This document shows positions 1 through 10,845 of a stretch of 64,000 nucleotides of DNA, one piece after another. This stretch comes from Quillaja saponaria (taxonomy: Eukaryota; Streptophyta; Magnoliopsida; Fabales; Quillajaceae): positions 434,001 through 498,000 of the forward strand of contig CM055611.1 of the NCBI GenBank assembly GCA_029379385.1. Reading direction: 5' to 3'. The notes beneath the pieces are model-generated. The model was not told the origin of the DNA. It worked only from the letters and a program-made list of their open reading frames with translations, and did not search any database. Within the stretch, counting starts at the first letter, position 1; each line of letters begins with the position of its first letter. The position numbers and the translations under genes are program-made.

Positions 1-2450
1 TTAATTGTTGATGAACATATATGTAGATGTCATAAATACAATTCACGAGTTCTATGTGATACAAAAGCTAGTGATAACAAAAATGTGATTGTGAGTTGAA
101 TTTGGTGTTAAATTATAAATAAATTGTTAAATATAAAGAATTTAATTATTGTTAAAGTTCATTATTATTAATATTTATTAATATAAAAAATTACAATTCT
201 ATTATTATTAAGATAGAGAAGATCTAGAGAAACAATCATATTACTTTTAAAGATTTATTTATGAAAAAACAAAAAGTTAGTAGTTGAATTAAAAACAGAT
301 AAGAATGTAAATTCAATTTTTATAAGGGGTACTTTAGGAAATCAAAAGATTATTCCATTAGGCCATATATATATATAATTCTGCGCTATTAAAATTTCAC
401 CTAATGACTTTAGTTGTCCAATGTTATGGTGTCATGTGTCTAATGGTGATTTTGCATTGGCCAAGTTTGCGGTTTCCCACTTGTTATGTGTATATTGAAT
501 GGGTACAATTATGTGCTAACTCAAATCCCCCAAAAAACTAGCCCAAGAAGCGAATTGAATCAAGCTTGCAATCAACAATGGTTGCTTGCAAATGTTAAGT
601 TAAGAGGTTAAGACATTAACGCCATGAAAATAGCGAGTCAGACTACTAAAATCATTAAGTTCGTATATGTTATGAGATTAAGGTCGGGATCGTGAAGGTC
701 AAGGTCGGGGGAAAAAGGTCGTTGAGAACAAGATGATAAGATTGAATTTGAATAAGATATTTAACTATGATTGTATATGTCATTAAGCGCCTTAAGTTTA
801 TGATGGCTACAACATTAGGAGACAAGGTGATCTAATTCTGAATATGGTCTTGCGTTGGAGTGGGTAGAACGATTTTGGTTTGGCAAAAATGGAATCGGTT
901 CAATCTGAGACACCAAGATGACAAGGTTAAGGCCTTCAAAATATTTAAAGTTACTAGGTCGCCAAACCACAAGGATGGTAAGTTTAGAATTAAGATCTCG
1001 TAGGCTGAGGAGAATAAGATACTCAAACTGTGAGAATGGTGTACTTTGTACTAAATTACATAACTCCCATTGGTTGCAAGAGAGATATATAAAACAGTTA
1101 AATATATTTGTATATTACCTTTTTGAGGTTGGGTGCCTTTAACAAATTTTAAATGAGAGACTTGCTTTAAGGTTGTATTCCTCAAAAGTGGAGCTCTTTG
1201 GGTTCTCATGCCACTTAATATGCGATTTATATGTAATTAATTCATAATTTATGAACATTCTTCGAGGTCGATATGAGTTATCCACCAGGTTGGGCCCTTT
1301 TGCTTTTCTCGCAAGGTCTTCTTTTTTCTTCTATCCTGAACCTAAGGCTTTCGGGTTTCACGAGGTCGGCTTATTTTAAGCTCTTGTACCTTTAGCGCTT
1401 AAGGATCTGAATGTTGTCTAACAAACCAAGCATCGTAGTAAGCTCTTCCATCTTCTCAAGGTCCCACTCCGCCGATCACAGGCTCGATCTTTAGAGTCTT
1501 GAGGGAGCGACACATCTTAGTGTCTTATATTGCCTATACACTAACTCGGGACAGTTCAAATCATGGGACTATAGCTCATGCATTGACTTGCCTACCTGTA
1601 CCTCGAGCACTAGGTTGGGGAACCTAACATTTTTAGTGGGAATTATCTTACTAAGTTAATGGCCTATGAAAAACACATCAGAAAAATCATGTTTAATTAT
1701 CTAGTTGGTTGTATTACAATTTCTTATTGGCTTGTTCCCGAGCTATAACTTGTGAAGTAGGCGAGGTGAATCATTGATTCATTGTGCCTCAAGGTATGAA
1801 TTATCCTACTAATTTAATGGCGGAGCTCATAGATTTGATGACCTGAAAATCAAAATGGTTAGGTGAATTCATTTATCGTATCTAAACAATTAAATCATGG
1901 CATATTATGCAGTTGTTTTGCATGCAGGTTGAATGTGACAAGGTATATAAGTTGGGGTAAGAAACATGTAATATCAAGACCACTAGGTTGTGGCGCACCA
2001 ACGCAGTCCCAGAACGGGGCATGCGACCCCAAAATAACAAAGTAAATCTCACCATGAATATATCATTTCAAGAGGGGCAATAAATCATGGACTATCCATA
2101 ATAATATAGATACTAATTTGTAGCATACTAGTGCAGCCCGGGATACCATTTTTTTATGAATAACAAGAAGCCTCGCGTGCCATGCAATTAAAATTCCGCT
2201 GATGCCTTGGTTTTAGAAGGGAATTATATTAATGCTGGAAGTGCATACAAAACTAAATAAACAAATACAACAAAGAGTATAGAGGAGCCATTGGAGACCA
2301 TTTTTGTATAGCTCATGTGCATGAGCTCCAGGTAACACAATTCTCCAAATTCCTCTACAAAAATATATTCTCTAGTGTAGTGAGAAAGTATGAAAAGAAT
2401 TCATATGATCCCACGTTTAAGTCATGACTTCAGTGGTTTCATTTTATGTT
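1..2450. repeat. Left copy of large duplicated block A (A1)
   Basis: This non-coding stretch matches 13352-16395 almost throughout, starting at the first base of the window (1 aligns with 13352), so the duplication may continue beyond the left edge. Differences are point changes plus two large length differences: A2 carries a 318-bp solo LTR and about 270 bp near 14470-14740 that are absent here. Small ORFs in the block are not conserved as coding sequence. The last 300 bases (about 2150-2440) contain a short motif also found upstream of both UGT73 genes. The origin of the block is not recognised. Confidence 0.85.
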
Positions 2451-2524
2451 TTTTTTATTTTTGGGTCTCATGCTAGAATAACAACAAGCCATGTGCCATG
2501 CGTGCAATATAGAATAATATAGAG

Positions 2525-2610
2525 AAAGGGAACTCAACCTCGGATATCTCAGGGTCTCAACATGTCTGTCTTAACTAGTTGAACTAAAACCTCATAACTT
2601 ATGTGGATTG
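2525..2610 (-). mobile_element. Possible tRNA-derived SINE fragment
   Basis: On the minus strand an A-box-like run (TAGTTCAACTAGTTAAGA) is followed about 45 bases later by a B-box-like run (GAGGTTGAGTTCCC). This is the arrangement of tRNA-derived plant SINEs. No clear target-site duplication or A-tail was found, so this is a tentative call. Confidence 0.3.
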
Positions 2611-2639
2611 AATGGGTACGATTTTCTACTACCAATTAG

Positions 2640-3329
2640 TTTCATCCTTTTTTATTTTAAATTTAAATTTATAATATTTTATGATTTATGAGATTGTAAT
2701 ATTAACAAAATTATAATATTTTTCATTTTATCTATTAATGTTTTGTATATATTTTATTTTAGCATAACTAATTTTAAATTATTTCTTTTGAAAAAAACAA
2801 TGGTAAGAGTAATATTTAAATGATGTATACATCTATATCATTATATACAAATGAAATTATTACTTTTTTGTAATATAAAATTATTACATACGATGTATCA
2901 CAATAAAATAAAAATATAAAAAATGAGAGGAAAAAAATTATATATAGAATAAGGAATAAAAAAATCTTACCCTCTAGTTGAGTTTGAGAATTTCTATATC
3001 TTTGAAACTAATTAACTAAAATTAAATGATCATCTTGCAAGTAAATATATACCAAACGAAAAAATATTTATTTTATTGAATTATGCATAAAATAGAATAA
3101 TCATTTTTCATACTAAACTAGACCTAAGGCAATAGAAATAATTTTTATTTTTTATTGGAATCATATGTAGAGACATAAATTTAAGTAACTGTAATTGACA
3201 ACCAATTAAAAAATAAATGAGGTGAGAAGAGGAAGAAGACACGAATGAGTTGCATTTTTTTACTTTTGTTTTGTATTATTCTGACTCAAATGCTCTTGTG
3301 ACAGCTCTTAATACTCTAGGATTAGTTAT
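2640..3329. other. AT-rich intergenic stretch
   Basis: Very AT-rich DNA with homopolymer runs. No coding sequence, RNA gene or element boundary is visible. Confidence 0.6.
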
Positions 3330-3562
3330 ATTATATCTTATATAGAAACTAATAAACAAGTACAACAAAGATGAGAGAGGACCCATTGGGGACCATTTTT
3401 GTGTAGTAGGAGCATTGCGGAGGTAACACAATTCACCAAATGAATCCATGTGTCGCACGAGAAATTAAATAGTGTGGACAAAAATCTTCATCTGCAGAAA
3501 TAGATTCTCCGGCATCGTGAGAAAGTAAGTAAAGAATTCATATGATTATGTGTTTAAGTCAT
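3330..3562. repeat. Third, diverged copy of the right end of block A
   Basis: The order of matching words follows 2231-2440 and 16150-16390: a stretch ending ACCATTTTTGT, then GGTAACACAATTC, then AGATTCTC, then GAATTCATATGAT and AAGTCATGACTT. It is more diverged than A1 is from A2, so it represents an older duplication. It lies directly before block C1. Confidence 0.65.
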
Positions 3563-3565
3563 GAC

Positions 3566-4012
3566 TTAAGTTGTTTAATTAGAATCAGTCATATCATTCC
3601 AAAACTATTTTGTCATGTAATTTGTAATTTTGATTACCTTCTATCTCTTGAAATTTTGACATTTCTCATACACTAAGTTAATTTTTTTAATTACGGCATC
3701 GGAATTGGCATCAATTGACATATGTTTAGATATATTTAAATTTTTCTCATTTTCTTACAATATCAACCTTTTTAATATTTTCTCTTCTCAAAAAAAAAAA
3801 AAGATTTTTAATATTTTCACATTACATATAATGATTTTTTATATGTCTATGTTATAATCTCAAAATTGTTATTTTTCCATCCAAATTTAGCCTGTAGTTC
3901 AGTGTAGGACATAATATTTAATGAATGAAGATATATATCTATATATATATATATATTCTAACCATCAAGTAGGGGTGAGCAAGACAACCAATCAACCGAA
4001 GAGCCAAAATTA
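3566..4012. other. AT-rich intergenic stretch with TA microsatellite
   Basis: A TA run lies at about 3934-3956. A word like a transposon end (TAGGGGTGAGCA) lies near 3970. A weakly matching inverted word (TCATCCCTA) lies near 4575, so a MITE is possible but not shown. Confidence 0.35.
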
Positions 4013-5376
4013 AACTGGGTTTGTTTTAGATATCTCATATTCAATAACCAACACAGTTAATCAAAATTACAACATTCAAGGAGTCAACCCTTCATTGGTG
4101 GTGCTAATAAGCATAAGAAAAAGACCTAGCAAAAACTCCAAAATCGATCTTTTACTCCTTGGAAATTCTCAGACGGACCCTATTTATCGACTGCATAATT
4201 TTAACCACCTTACTCAAGTCTTCATCCCAATTCTTATACTATTTTTCTTTGGAAAAATCCAGCAACCATCTCCGTATATACAAACAGCCTACTAATTTTT
4301 ATCTTAAACTAAGGAATATGATTCTTTAAAATTATGTAAGAGGATATTAATTAATTATGGCGTTTGCAGACTTAATTTTAAAATAAATTTATTTTATTAA
4401 TATTGTAATATAATATAGATTTATTTTTATAAATTATTGAATTCATAAAAAATTAATAAAAAAAATTAATATCATGTCAATGTAGATTCGAGTCGGATTT
4501 ATCTATTATTATTTGTCAATTTTGTGCTTGAATCAGATCATTTTGACTCTAGATTCAGTCATAACCATTATCATCCCTAGCCGTTTTTTTTTTTTTCTTT
4601 TTTGAAATAAAAGGATTTTGTTATTTTTCATTTATAAATACACAACTTTTTTTTTATTTTTACCCACTTGTTATTTTTTACTCGCTTATTACGTCAAGGA
4701 ATTTGTCGGTCCACAAAACCTCCGCCTACATTAATTTCAACCGAATGTGACAGTAGGGATATAACTTAAACAATGTTAAAGTAAAAGACCCACTCATAGG
4801 GAAGAGGTCCAATTTTCATATTCTGCTATTTTGCAGTGTCTATTAAGCACCCATGTTTGACACGAGTGTCATATTTTTTGGAAATTTTTTAGCACTATGA
4901 CTTCTCTTCTTTCAAGATGAGTCTAATTCCAACACCATAGCAAGAAACTCAAAACTGATAGAAAAGATAGTCACTGCTTCTAATTATTTTCTAACTTTGC
5001 AGCAAGTTGCTTGATGAACAACTCCTAAATATACTCTGTTTAGCCTAATCTGCGTTTGTTTTAAATCATACAATAGAAGGCAAACACAATATTGAATCCC
5101 TCACTTATTCATTGAAGCAACAGCAACATGTCTCACGTACACTACATCAAAGCTTTCATTATTGAAAACAGCAAAAAATACTAAAAACTGCCAAGCAATA
5201 TTGATATTGATGATAAAAGAGAAATAGCTCAACAAAGATGCAATTTTTAGGAATAGAGGATTTATGCTCTAATTCCTCTTAAGAGACCTGTAATTTTTGA
5301 AGAATTCAAGTAGATCGCACATGTATTTCTCATGTTTGTCTTTGTCCCCAAGTACCTTACTCATCTCTGTTACCTT
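4013..5376. repeat. Block C1: displaced copy of the UGT91 3' end and its downstream flank
   Basis: This segment matches 19471-20976 with a constant offset of 15600 bases near its right end. Homology stops abruptly at 5376|5377, inside what is coding sequence in the other copy. Relative to C2 it lacks one unit of a 231-bp local duplication and has about 100 extra bases near 4030-4115. In the other half of the locus the equivalent segment lies right of the UGT73 gene; here it lies left, so block order is changed. Confidence 0.85.
5269..5376 (-). pseudogene. UGT91 glycosyltransferase, 3'-terminal scrap
   Basis: 108 bases align without gaps to the last 36 codons, stop included, of the intact UGT91-like gene at 20869-22287. 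The rest of the gene, including the PSPG box and the catalytic histidine, is missing because the duplicated segment breaks off at 5376. The frame is still open across the scrap. It is a duplication breakpoint scar, not a functional gene. Confidence 0.85.
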
Positions 5377-6240
5377 ACGGCTAACAAGACATGTACCCAC
5401 GGTTGAAGTTTCTTAACTGCTACAAGCACAAGACTCATGGTAGGAAAATAAACACAAGACTCACGGATTGCCAAGAACAGGCACTACAAGCCCAATTGGT
5501 TGTAGCTCCAAGTCCTTCAAGTTCTACTTCAGACTATCACACACCTGCTGGCCCCCTCAATGCCAATAAAGCAGTAATACCCCAAGCAAGGTAACTACTG
5601 CCTTGACGATGCTTAAGGAAGAAAATCTGCCTTGATGATGTTTAAGGAAGAAGATCACACAGCAAGATAGAAGGCTGAATTCATGGCTGTTACATGGGAA
5701 AACAAGACTCAACAAACAAGGATGAAGGCTAATCTTTCCCAAGCTGCTTAGGGAGGAGGTAACTTGGCTGAAAGTGAGGAGATAACTCAGCTACTAAAAC
5801 AGGGGAAATGTTGGATGCCCAAGCAAAACGAAACAGCAGCACTTTGTGGCTTCCTAAAGCTCACATACAAGCCTGATACAAAAAAGGAAAACAAAACAAA
5901 ATCAACAAGAGGAAGAGTCACTTTCCTCGGCCAGCAGGAAATTTCATAGACCAAGCACCATAAACGAAAGCTTCATGGACCAAGCTTGCTGATCCAATTA
6001 GGTTCCATGGCACTAAGGTGAAGAAAAGAGCTGAACTAGGAAAGATCAAGCACCCACGAGAAAGAAAAAGCAACGTATTCTTGGCTGAAATGAGGAAAGC
6101 ACTAGAAATTTCCAGGACAATGAGTAAAAGTCGGTGGATGAAAAATTTTAGACGAAATTCTGCCAGAGGAAATTAAAGAGGAAAAAAAATAGAATAGAAT
6201 ACAAGGTAAAGTTAGATAGAGAAGGTCAAAGTCAAAGAGA
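5377..6240. other. Unplaced sequence next to the duplication breakpoint
   Basis: This stretch is less AT-rich than its surroundings and has no match elsewhere in the window. It contains a local repeat (CTTGACGATGCTTAAGGAAGAA near 5600, repeated with changes near 5630). ORFs here are short (61-67 codons) and not recognisable. It may be an old retroelement fragment, but nothing specific supports that. Confidence 0.35.
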
Positions 6241-7254
6241 ATATAACGTTATTGTGTATATTTTTCTTATTTTGTTTATATATATATATTAAGTTTTAAT
6301 CTGTATCATAAATAAATTTAATAAATTATTTACTCACTTAGATTTACATGGCCATAATATTATTTACTTTATGACAACAAATATATTATTTATATATATA
6401 TTAAAACGTATATTAAGATTATACTAAAATATCAAATTATAATATATGTAATTATACTATTTTTTAATTACTTTGCTTATTTCATAACATAATTTTACAA
6501 ATTGTATAAAAAACTCGATTTTTTCGTTATCAAGTTATGAGAGCTATAACATTTACGATACAAACTAATCCTTTTTATTACTAAAAATATTTTCATTTAT
6601 AATATTAATGATATTTTCTCATGTACTAAGTGAGAAAGAGTTCATTTTCTTGTATAAAACATTTTTGTCATTGAATTAATCAACAAAATTTTAAATTCTA
6701 CTAATTACTTCGGTGCAAAATAAGCGAAGAGCCTCCAAAAGTTATATTAGTATTTCCTTGACTTATACAATTCAAACAAGATTATTGAAATCTAAAGATA
6801 TATCACTATTATCATATTAGTTTAACAAGGAAAAAATAAAAATAAAAAAGTGCTTTTCAAAAAGATTGGGAGTTCGAGTTTCAGTTGACCGCAATCTACA
6901 TGTGATGTTCATGTGGGGTGCAATATTCAAGCTTACCTGCCTTTTCATTTTATGCACCAAAAGAAATCTAAAGATATGTTTAAAATAATAATATTGATGT
7001 AAATTGATTCTTATGAGTGATTTTATTTATATAAAGAATTACTAAGAAATTATGAACACTCATTTATTACTTGATGTTGTAATAAAATTAATATTTGATA
7101 TTGTCATTAAAAATGATAGTTTTTTTTTTATTTTTTAAAAGTTTGATTACTCTAATTTAAATTTTGTTTATTAATTTTATGTAAAACTTTTATGGATTTC
7201 AAAAAACATGTCATATAAAGAAGTAGCAAAGATATAAATTGTTGAATTTTTTAC
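6241..7254. other. AT-rich intergenic stretch
   Basis: AT-rich DNA with runs of A and T. No gene is seen. A B-box-like word (GGGAGTTCGAGTTTC) near 6870 is isolated. Confidence 0.55.
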
Positions 7255-7432
7255 CAATTTAATTATTGTGAAACATATATATAATTAGTCATAAATTGTC
7301 CTAAGATTTGCCAATTTACTATAATGATATATAAAATTATACATAAATCAACATAGACTATGATATTTTATTATAAAACATATAATTAGCCATAAATTGT
7401 TACATAGTTTACCAATATATTATAAAACATAT
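7255..7432. repeat. Degenerate tandem repeat 3' of UGT73 copy 1
   Basis: Units of roughly 60-75 bases carry the words AAACATATAATTAG, CATAAATTGT or CATAAATCAACA, then TTTACCAAT and TATTATAAAACATAT. Related units occur at 16430-16800, also just downstream of a UGT73 gene. The spacing is irregular and divergence is high. Confidence 0.5.
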
Positions 7433-7503
7433 ATTCTAGGATACAATTATTGGATGACAATGAAACATAAGAAGACAGAGCTCAAAATCGGAAATCAAAT
7501 TGT

Positions 7504-9033
7504 TTATGTTTTCAGCTTCGAACGGTCCTCTCTCAACCGCTTAAGGTCTTCAATTGCTGCGGTTAGATTATTGTCGGAGGACCCCCCAATTGAAGCAGCT
7601 TTCCTAGCTTTTTCTCCAAGTTCCCGGGCCCGCCTTCTGATTTCTAAAGCCTCATCACCACCGTCCATTATCTTCCTCACAGCATTCTCAATTTTGTCTC
7701 TACTTACCAAACTTTTAGCGACGCTGAACAGCATGATCCACTCCTCTGAACCAACCCCCACCCCATTACCATGCACCTGCGTGATTAGCTTCTCATTATA
7801 GAATTGCTCGGAGTATACTGGCCACGTGATCAAAGGAACACCTGCTGTGATTCCCTCAATCGTAGAATTCCAGCCGCAATGCGTCAAGAAACATCCCAAC
7901 GATGGATGATCCAAAACCAGCACCTGTGGGGCCCATCCCCTTACAATCAAACCTTTATTTTCTGTTTTCATTCTTTCCTCAAACCCTTTAGGCAACCATG
8001 TCTTCTCCTCATCGTCATTAACATCGATTTGTTTATCTTTGCCGCGAACCACCCAAATAAATTGATGCCCAGATAACTCTAACCCGCATGCAATCTCATA
8101 GAGTTGTTTATCAGGGAATTGACATCCGCTGCCGAAACAAACATAAACAACTGAGTTTGGTTCCTTCGAGTTGAGCCAATTGATGACAAGGTTATTGTCA
8201 TGCTCGTCACTTTTGAAAAGCCCCTCTGCCTTCTCTTTGGCATTTCGGTGAACAATTGCTGCGGCAGGTCCAATGTGCCAAACCTTGTGACCCGTTATTT
8301 TCTTGTAATGCTCTGTGTATTCTGTTTCGATCTCCGCGAAATTGTTGAGAATAATTCCGTAGCTCTTCATCGCAGCTTCTTTACACTGATCCATGAATTG
8401 GGCAGCCGGGTCCGCTATGTCCTCTCGATCGTGTTCCGGAAGTTGAGAACGGGTCAAGATGATCGGGTGAGGAAGACCCGGAACCACAAATGGGTCCGAA
8501 TCCGAACTCAATCTTCGGTGCGGGGAGTCGGGAGATCGAATAGATTCCATCAAACAGAGCGCGAAAGTACACCCCGGGAAGAAAATGAGTCTCGGGATAC
8601 CCATCCGATTAGCAAATTCGGAGGCCCACGGGTAAAACGTGTCGGCAATTATACAATCGGGTGGATTTCGGGTCATGAAATCTTCCATCTGTTTCTGCAT
8701 TAGCACGAGGGCCCTGTGTAGCTTAATGCCGGTCTCCAAGTCAGTGACGTTGCTGAGATTTTCAACCCCATGAGGAAGGCCTAGCTCTGTGGCTGACCAT
8801 TCAACGGTGTGGATGCCAATGTGCTCGCCGGAATCTCTGTCTTCGTCAATGGATTTCTGAAGTAGGTCAGCGTTGAAAGGAGTGGTTATGATAGTCACAT
8901 GCTCACCGCGTGAAGCAAAGATACGAGCCAATTCAGAGAGTGGGATAATGTGACCCGGAGCTATGAAAGGTATGACGTGAATTTTCAGAGGAGTAGTGGC
9001 CGGCTGCAAGTGGGAGGAGTCCATGAAAGCCAA
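7504..9033 (-). CDS. UDP-glycosyltransferase, UGT73-like (copy 1)
   Basis: Intronless 509-residue family-1 glycosyltransferase that transfers a sugar from a UDP-sugar to a small hydroxylated acceptor in the cytosol. The catalytic histidine is H28 (in APGHIIP) and the partner aspartate D131 (in IIADTFYPW). The 44-residue PSPG box runs from W367 to Q410, with THCGWNS at 384-390 and a final glutamine that in this family usually goes with UDP-glucose. The intronless structure, the SRDKIENAVRKIM region and overall similarity fit group D (UGT73), which includes triterpenoid, flavonoid and coumarin glycosyltransferases. The ATG at 9033 gives the usual N-terminus just ahead of the acceptor domain. 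It is nearly identical to the gene at 17359-18897 (about 27 substitutions), including an unusual cluster F152, G154, C155 where the paralogue has Y, W, S. The substrate is unknown. All catalytic residues are intact, so it is probably functional. Confidence 0.95.
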   Translation of the reverse strand: MAFMDSSHLQPATTPLKIHVIPFIAPGHIIPLSELARIFASRGEHVTIITTPFNADLLQKSIDEDRDSGEHIGIHTVEWSATELGLPHGVENLSNVTDLETGIKLHRALVLMQKQMEDFMTRNPPDCIIADTFYPWASEFANRMGIPRLIFFPGCTFALCLMESIRSPDSPHRRLSSDSDPFVVPGLPHPIILTRSQLPEHDREDIADPAAQFMDQCKEAAMKSYGIILNNFAEIETEYTEHYKKITGHKVWHIGPAAAIVHRNAKEKAEGLFKSDEHDNNLVINWLNSKEPNSVVYVCFGSGCQFPDKQLYEIACGLELSGHQFIWVVRGKDKQIDVNDDEEKTWLPKGFEERMKTENKGLIVRGWAPQVLVLDHPSLGCFLTHCGWNSTIEGITAGVPLITWPVYSEQFYNEKLITQVHGNGVGVGSEEWIMLFSVAKSLVSRDKIENAVRKIMDGGDEALEIRRRARELGEKARKAASIGGSSDNNLTAAIEDLKRLREDRSKLKT

Positions 9034-9335
9034 CAGTGGAAGCTAGTTAATTATTACAGACACTGGCTACTTTCGGAGCTACACAAAACGTGTGCTGTAC
9101 TTGTACTTACTTATATGCATGGTAATGAAAATTTTCAATTTTTTTTTTTTTTTTCTAATTTCGGTCCCCTCGCATAAAAACATCAGGCCTCGCGTGCCAC
9201 GCCATTAAAATTCTATTGGTGATTTTGTTTCAATTTTATTTTATTTTTTTCTATTTTCGGTCCTCACGCATGAAATAACAGGCCTCGCATACGCCATTAA
9301 AATTCCACTGGTGATTTTGTTTGGACAATTATATG
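9034..9335 (-). promoter_or_regulatory. UGT73 copy 1 upstream region with internal duplication
   Basis: A TATA-like word (ATATAAGTA on the minus strand) lies about 75-85 bases before the ATG. Further upstream are a T run (about 9139-9153) and a motif with core CCTCGCGTGCC..GCCATTAAAATTC, present twice in tandem (about 9165-9230 and 9250-9330). The same motif occurs once before the paralogue and once in each A block. Confidence 0.45.
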
Positions 9336-10180
9336 TAAGATGTCTAGGATACTCAATAAATATAGAAATTATGTACTATTAAAGATAATAATTGATCATA
9401 ATATTAGTATTATATAATAAATAATTTTTCATATTTAAAATATTTTTAATTCTAAATTTCATATTTATTATACCTTATCAATTATCTCTAAGACACGTTA
9501 AAAAAATAAGATACTATTTCATACAAGTTTATATAATTCATAAATTAAATTTTTTTGGATATATATATTGATATTTTATTCAAATTTTTGATAAAACAAA
9601 AAAAAGAGCCACAATTTTATTTTGTAAAATTTCAAGTGCACAACCATGAATGATTTTAATCTATATTGTAAAAAAAGTCATAATAAGGGTATTTATCAAG
9701 ATTCTATGTTGATTGATGCTTTTCTTTTGCTCAATTTATTTTAATTAATTATACTTGTGAATTAGTTAAATACAATTCTAATCAAGTATTAGAAGAAAAA
9801 AAAATCGATTACAAATTAATTAAATTTAAAACATTTGGTTGATTCTATTTAATTATTATTAAAAATATATTAACATAATAATAATTACAATCCAATAACT
9901 AAGAAACATTGTAAAATTCAGTACCGCCAAAAAAAAAAAACTTAAATAATCGAGATATTAATCAAACATAATCATACTCCTAAAGAATTAAGAACAACAC
10001 ATATGGGATATTGAATGACATTTATTTGATAAAACAAAGTGAGATTGAGAATTTAATATATATTAAACTATAAATACTTATTGATTCATTTATTAAATAT
10101 AAAAATAATAATTATTGTTAGAATATATCATTATTAAATATTTATTAATATTAATAGAGAAATAATAATTACAACCTTAT
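9336..10180. other. AT-rich intergenic stretch
   Basis: No gene or clear element boundary. Long A and T runs. Confidence 0.55.
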
Positions 10181-10182
10181 CT

Positions 10183-10660
10183 ATACTATATATAAAAGAG
10201 TCTTAATGGCTAAATTTTTTTATTTATTTATACTCTTATGAGTTTGGATTATTACACAGTTATGTTTAGTTGTTATTTTGTTTCAAATAGACTACTATTT
10301 TTTTTTCCTACTTTTTCTCTATTTTAATATCAATAAAATTATAATTATTTTAGGACTATAAATTTCTTTTTTTCTAATTCTTCTCAATAGTAAAAAATCT
10401 ATAATTTTTTAATAATTATATGTCAATAGCAATTAAAATGAAATTTTTTATTTTTTCACTTAAAAAGTACCTAATACTCTTAATTTTTTATAGTTCTTCT
10501 CAAATTTTAAGAGTATAATTTTTTTTTTTAATTTTTAAATCATAAAAAATTATATTTTTTCAATAATTATGTTATAACTTTATTTTCTAACGTACAATTT
10601 AGGATTTTGTACGTTGATTGTCGTAAATACAAAAAAAATATTAATAATAATAACAATAAT
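10183..10660. mobile_element. Helitron-like 5' end (tentative)
   Basis: The words TCTATACTATATATAAAAGAG near 10183 resemble the 5' terminus of plant Helitrons, which begin with TC and often read TCTATACTATATAAAA. The following 250 bases resemble 12900-13150 in word order. No 3' hairpin with CTRR terminus was located, so only the left end is suggested. Confidence 0.25.
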
Positions 10661-10845
10661 AATTAATTAATTAAAATAATAGGGTATTTATATATATATA
10701 TATATATGTGTGTGTGGTAACTTAAAGTCCACACTCTATTAGTTAAATTAGATTTAGATTTTTGTCCATAAAAATTCTATTGTAACTAAAATTAGTATAT
10801 ATATGTTTATATATAATAAATTAGAAATCAATAATTATTTAACTA

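Noticed and set aside
918..1142. ORF starting MTRLRPSKY in block A1, repeated at 14270 in A2
   Set aside because: The frames end at different places in the two copies and changes do not favour silent positions. No domain, promoter or splice context was found.
8200..8703. 167-codon plus-strand ORF opposite UGT73 copy 1, with a near-identical ORF at 18064-18567 opposite copy 2
   Set aside because: Both are antisense shadows of the conserved UGT73 reading frame. Their conservation follows from the recent duplication, and no family features are visible.
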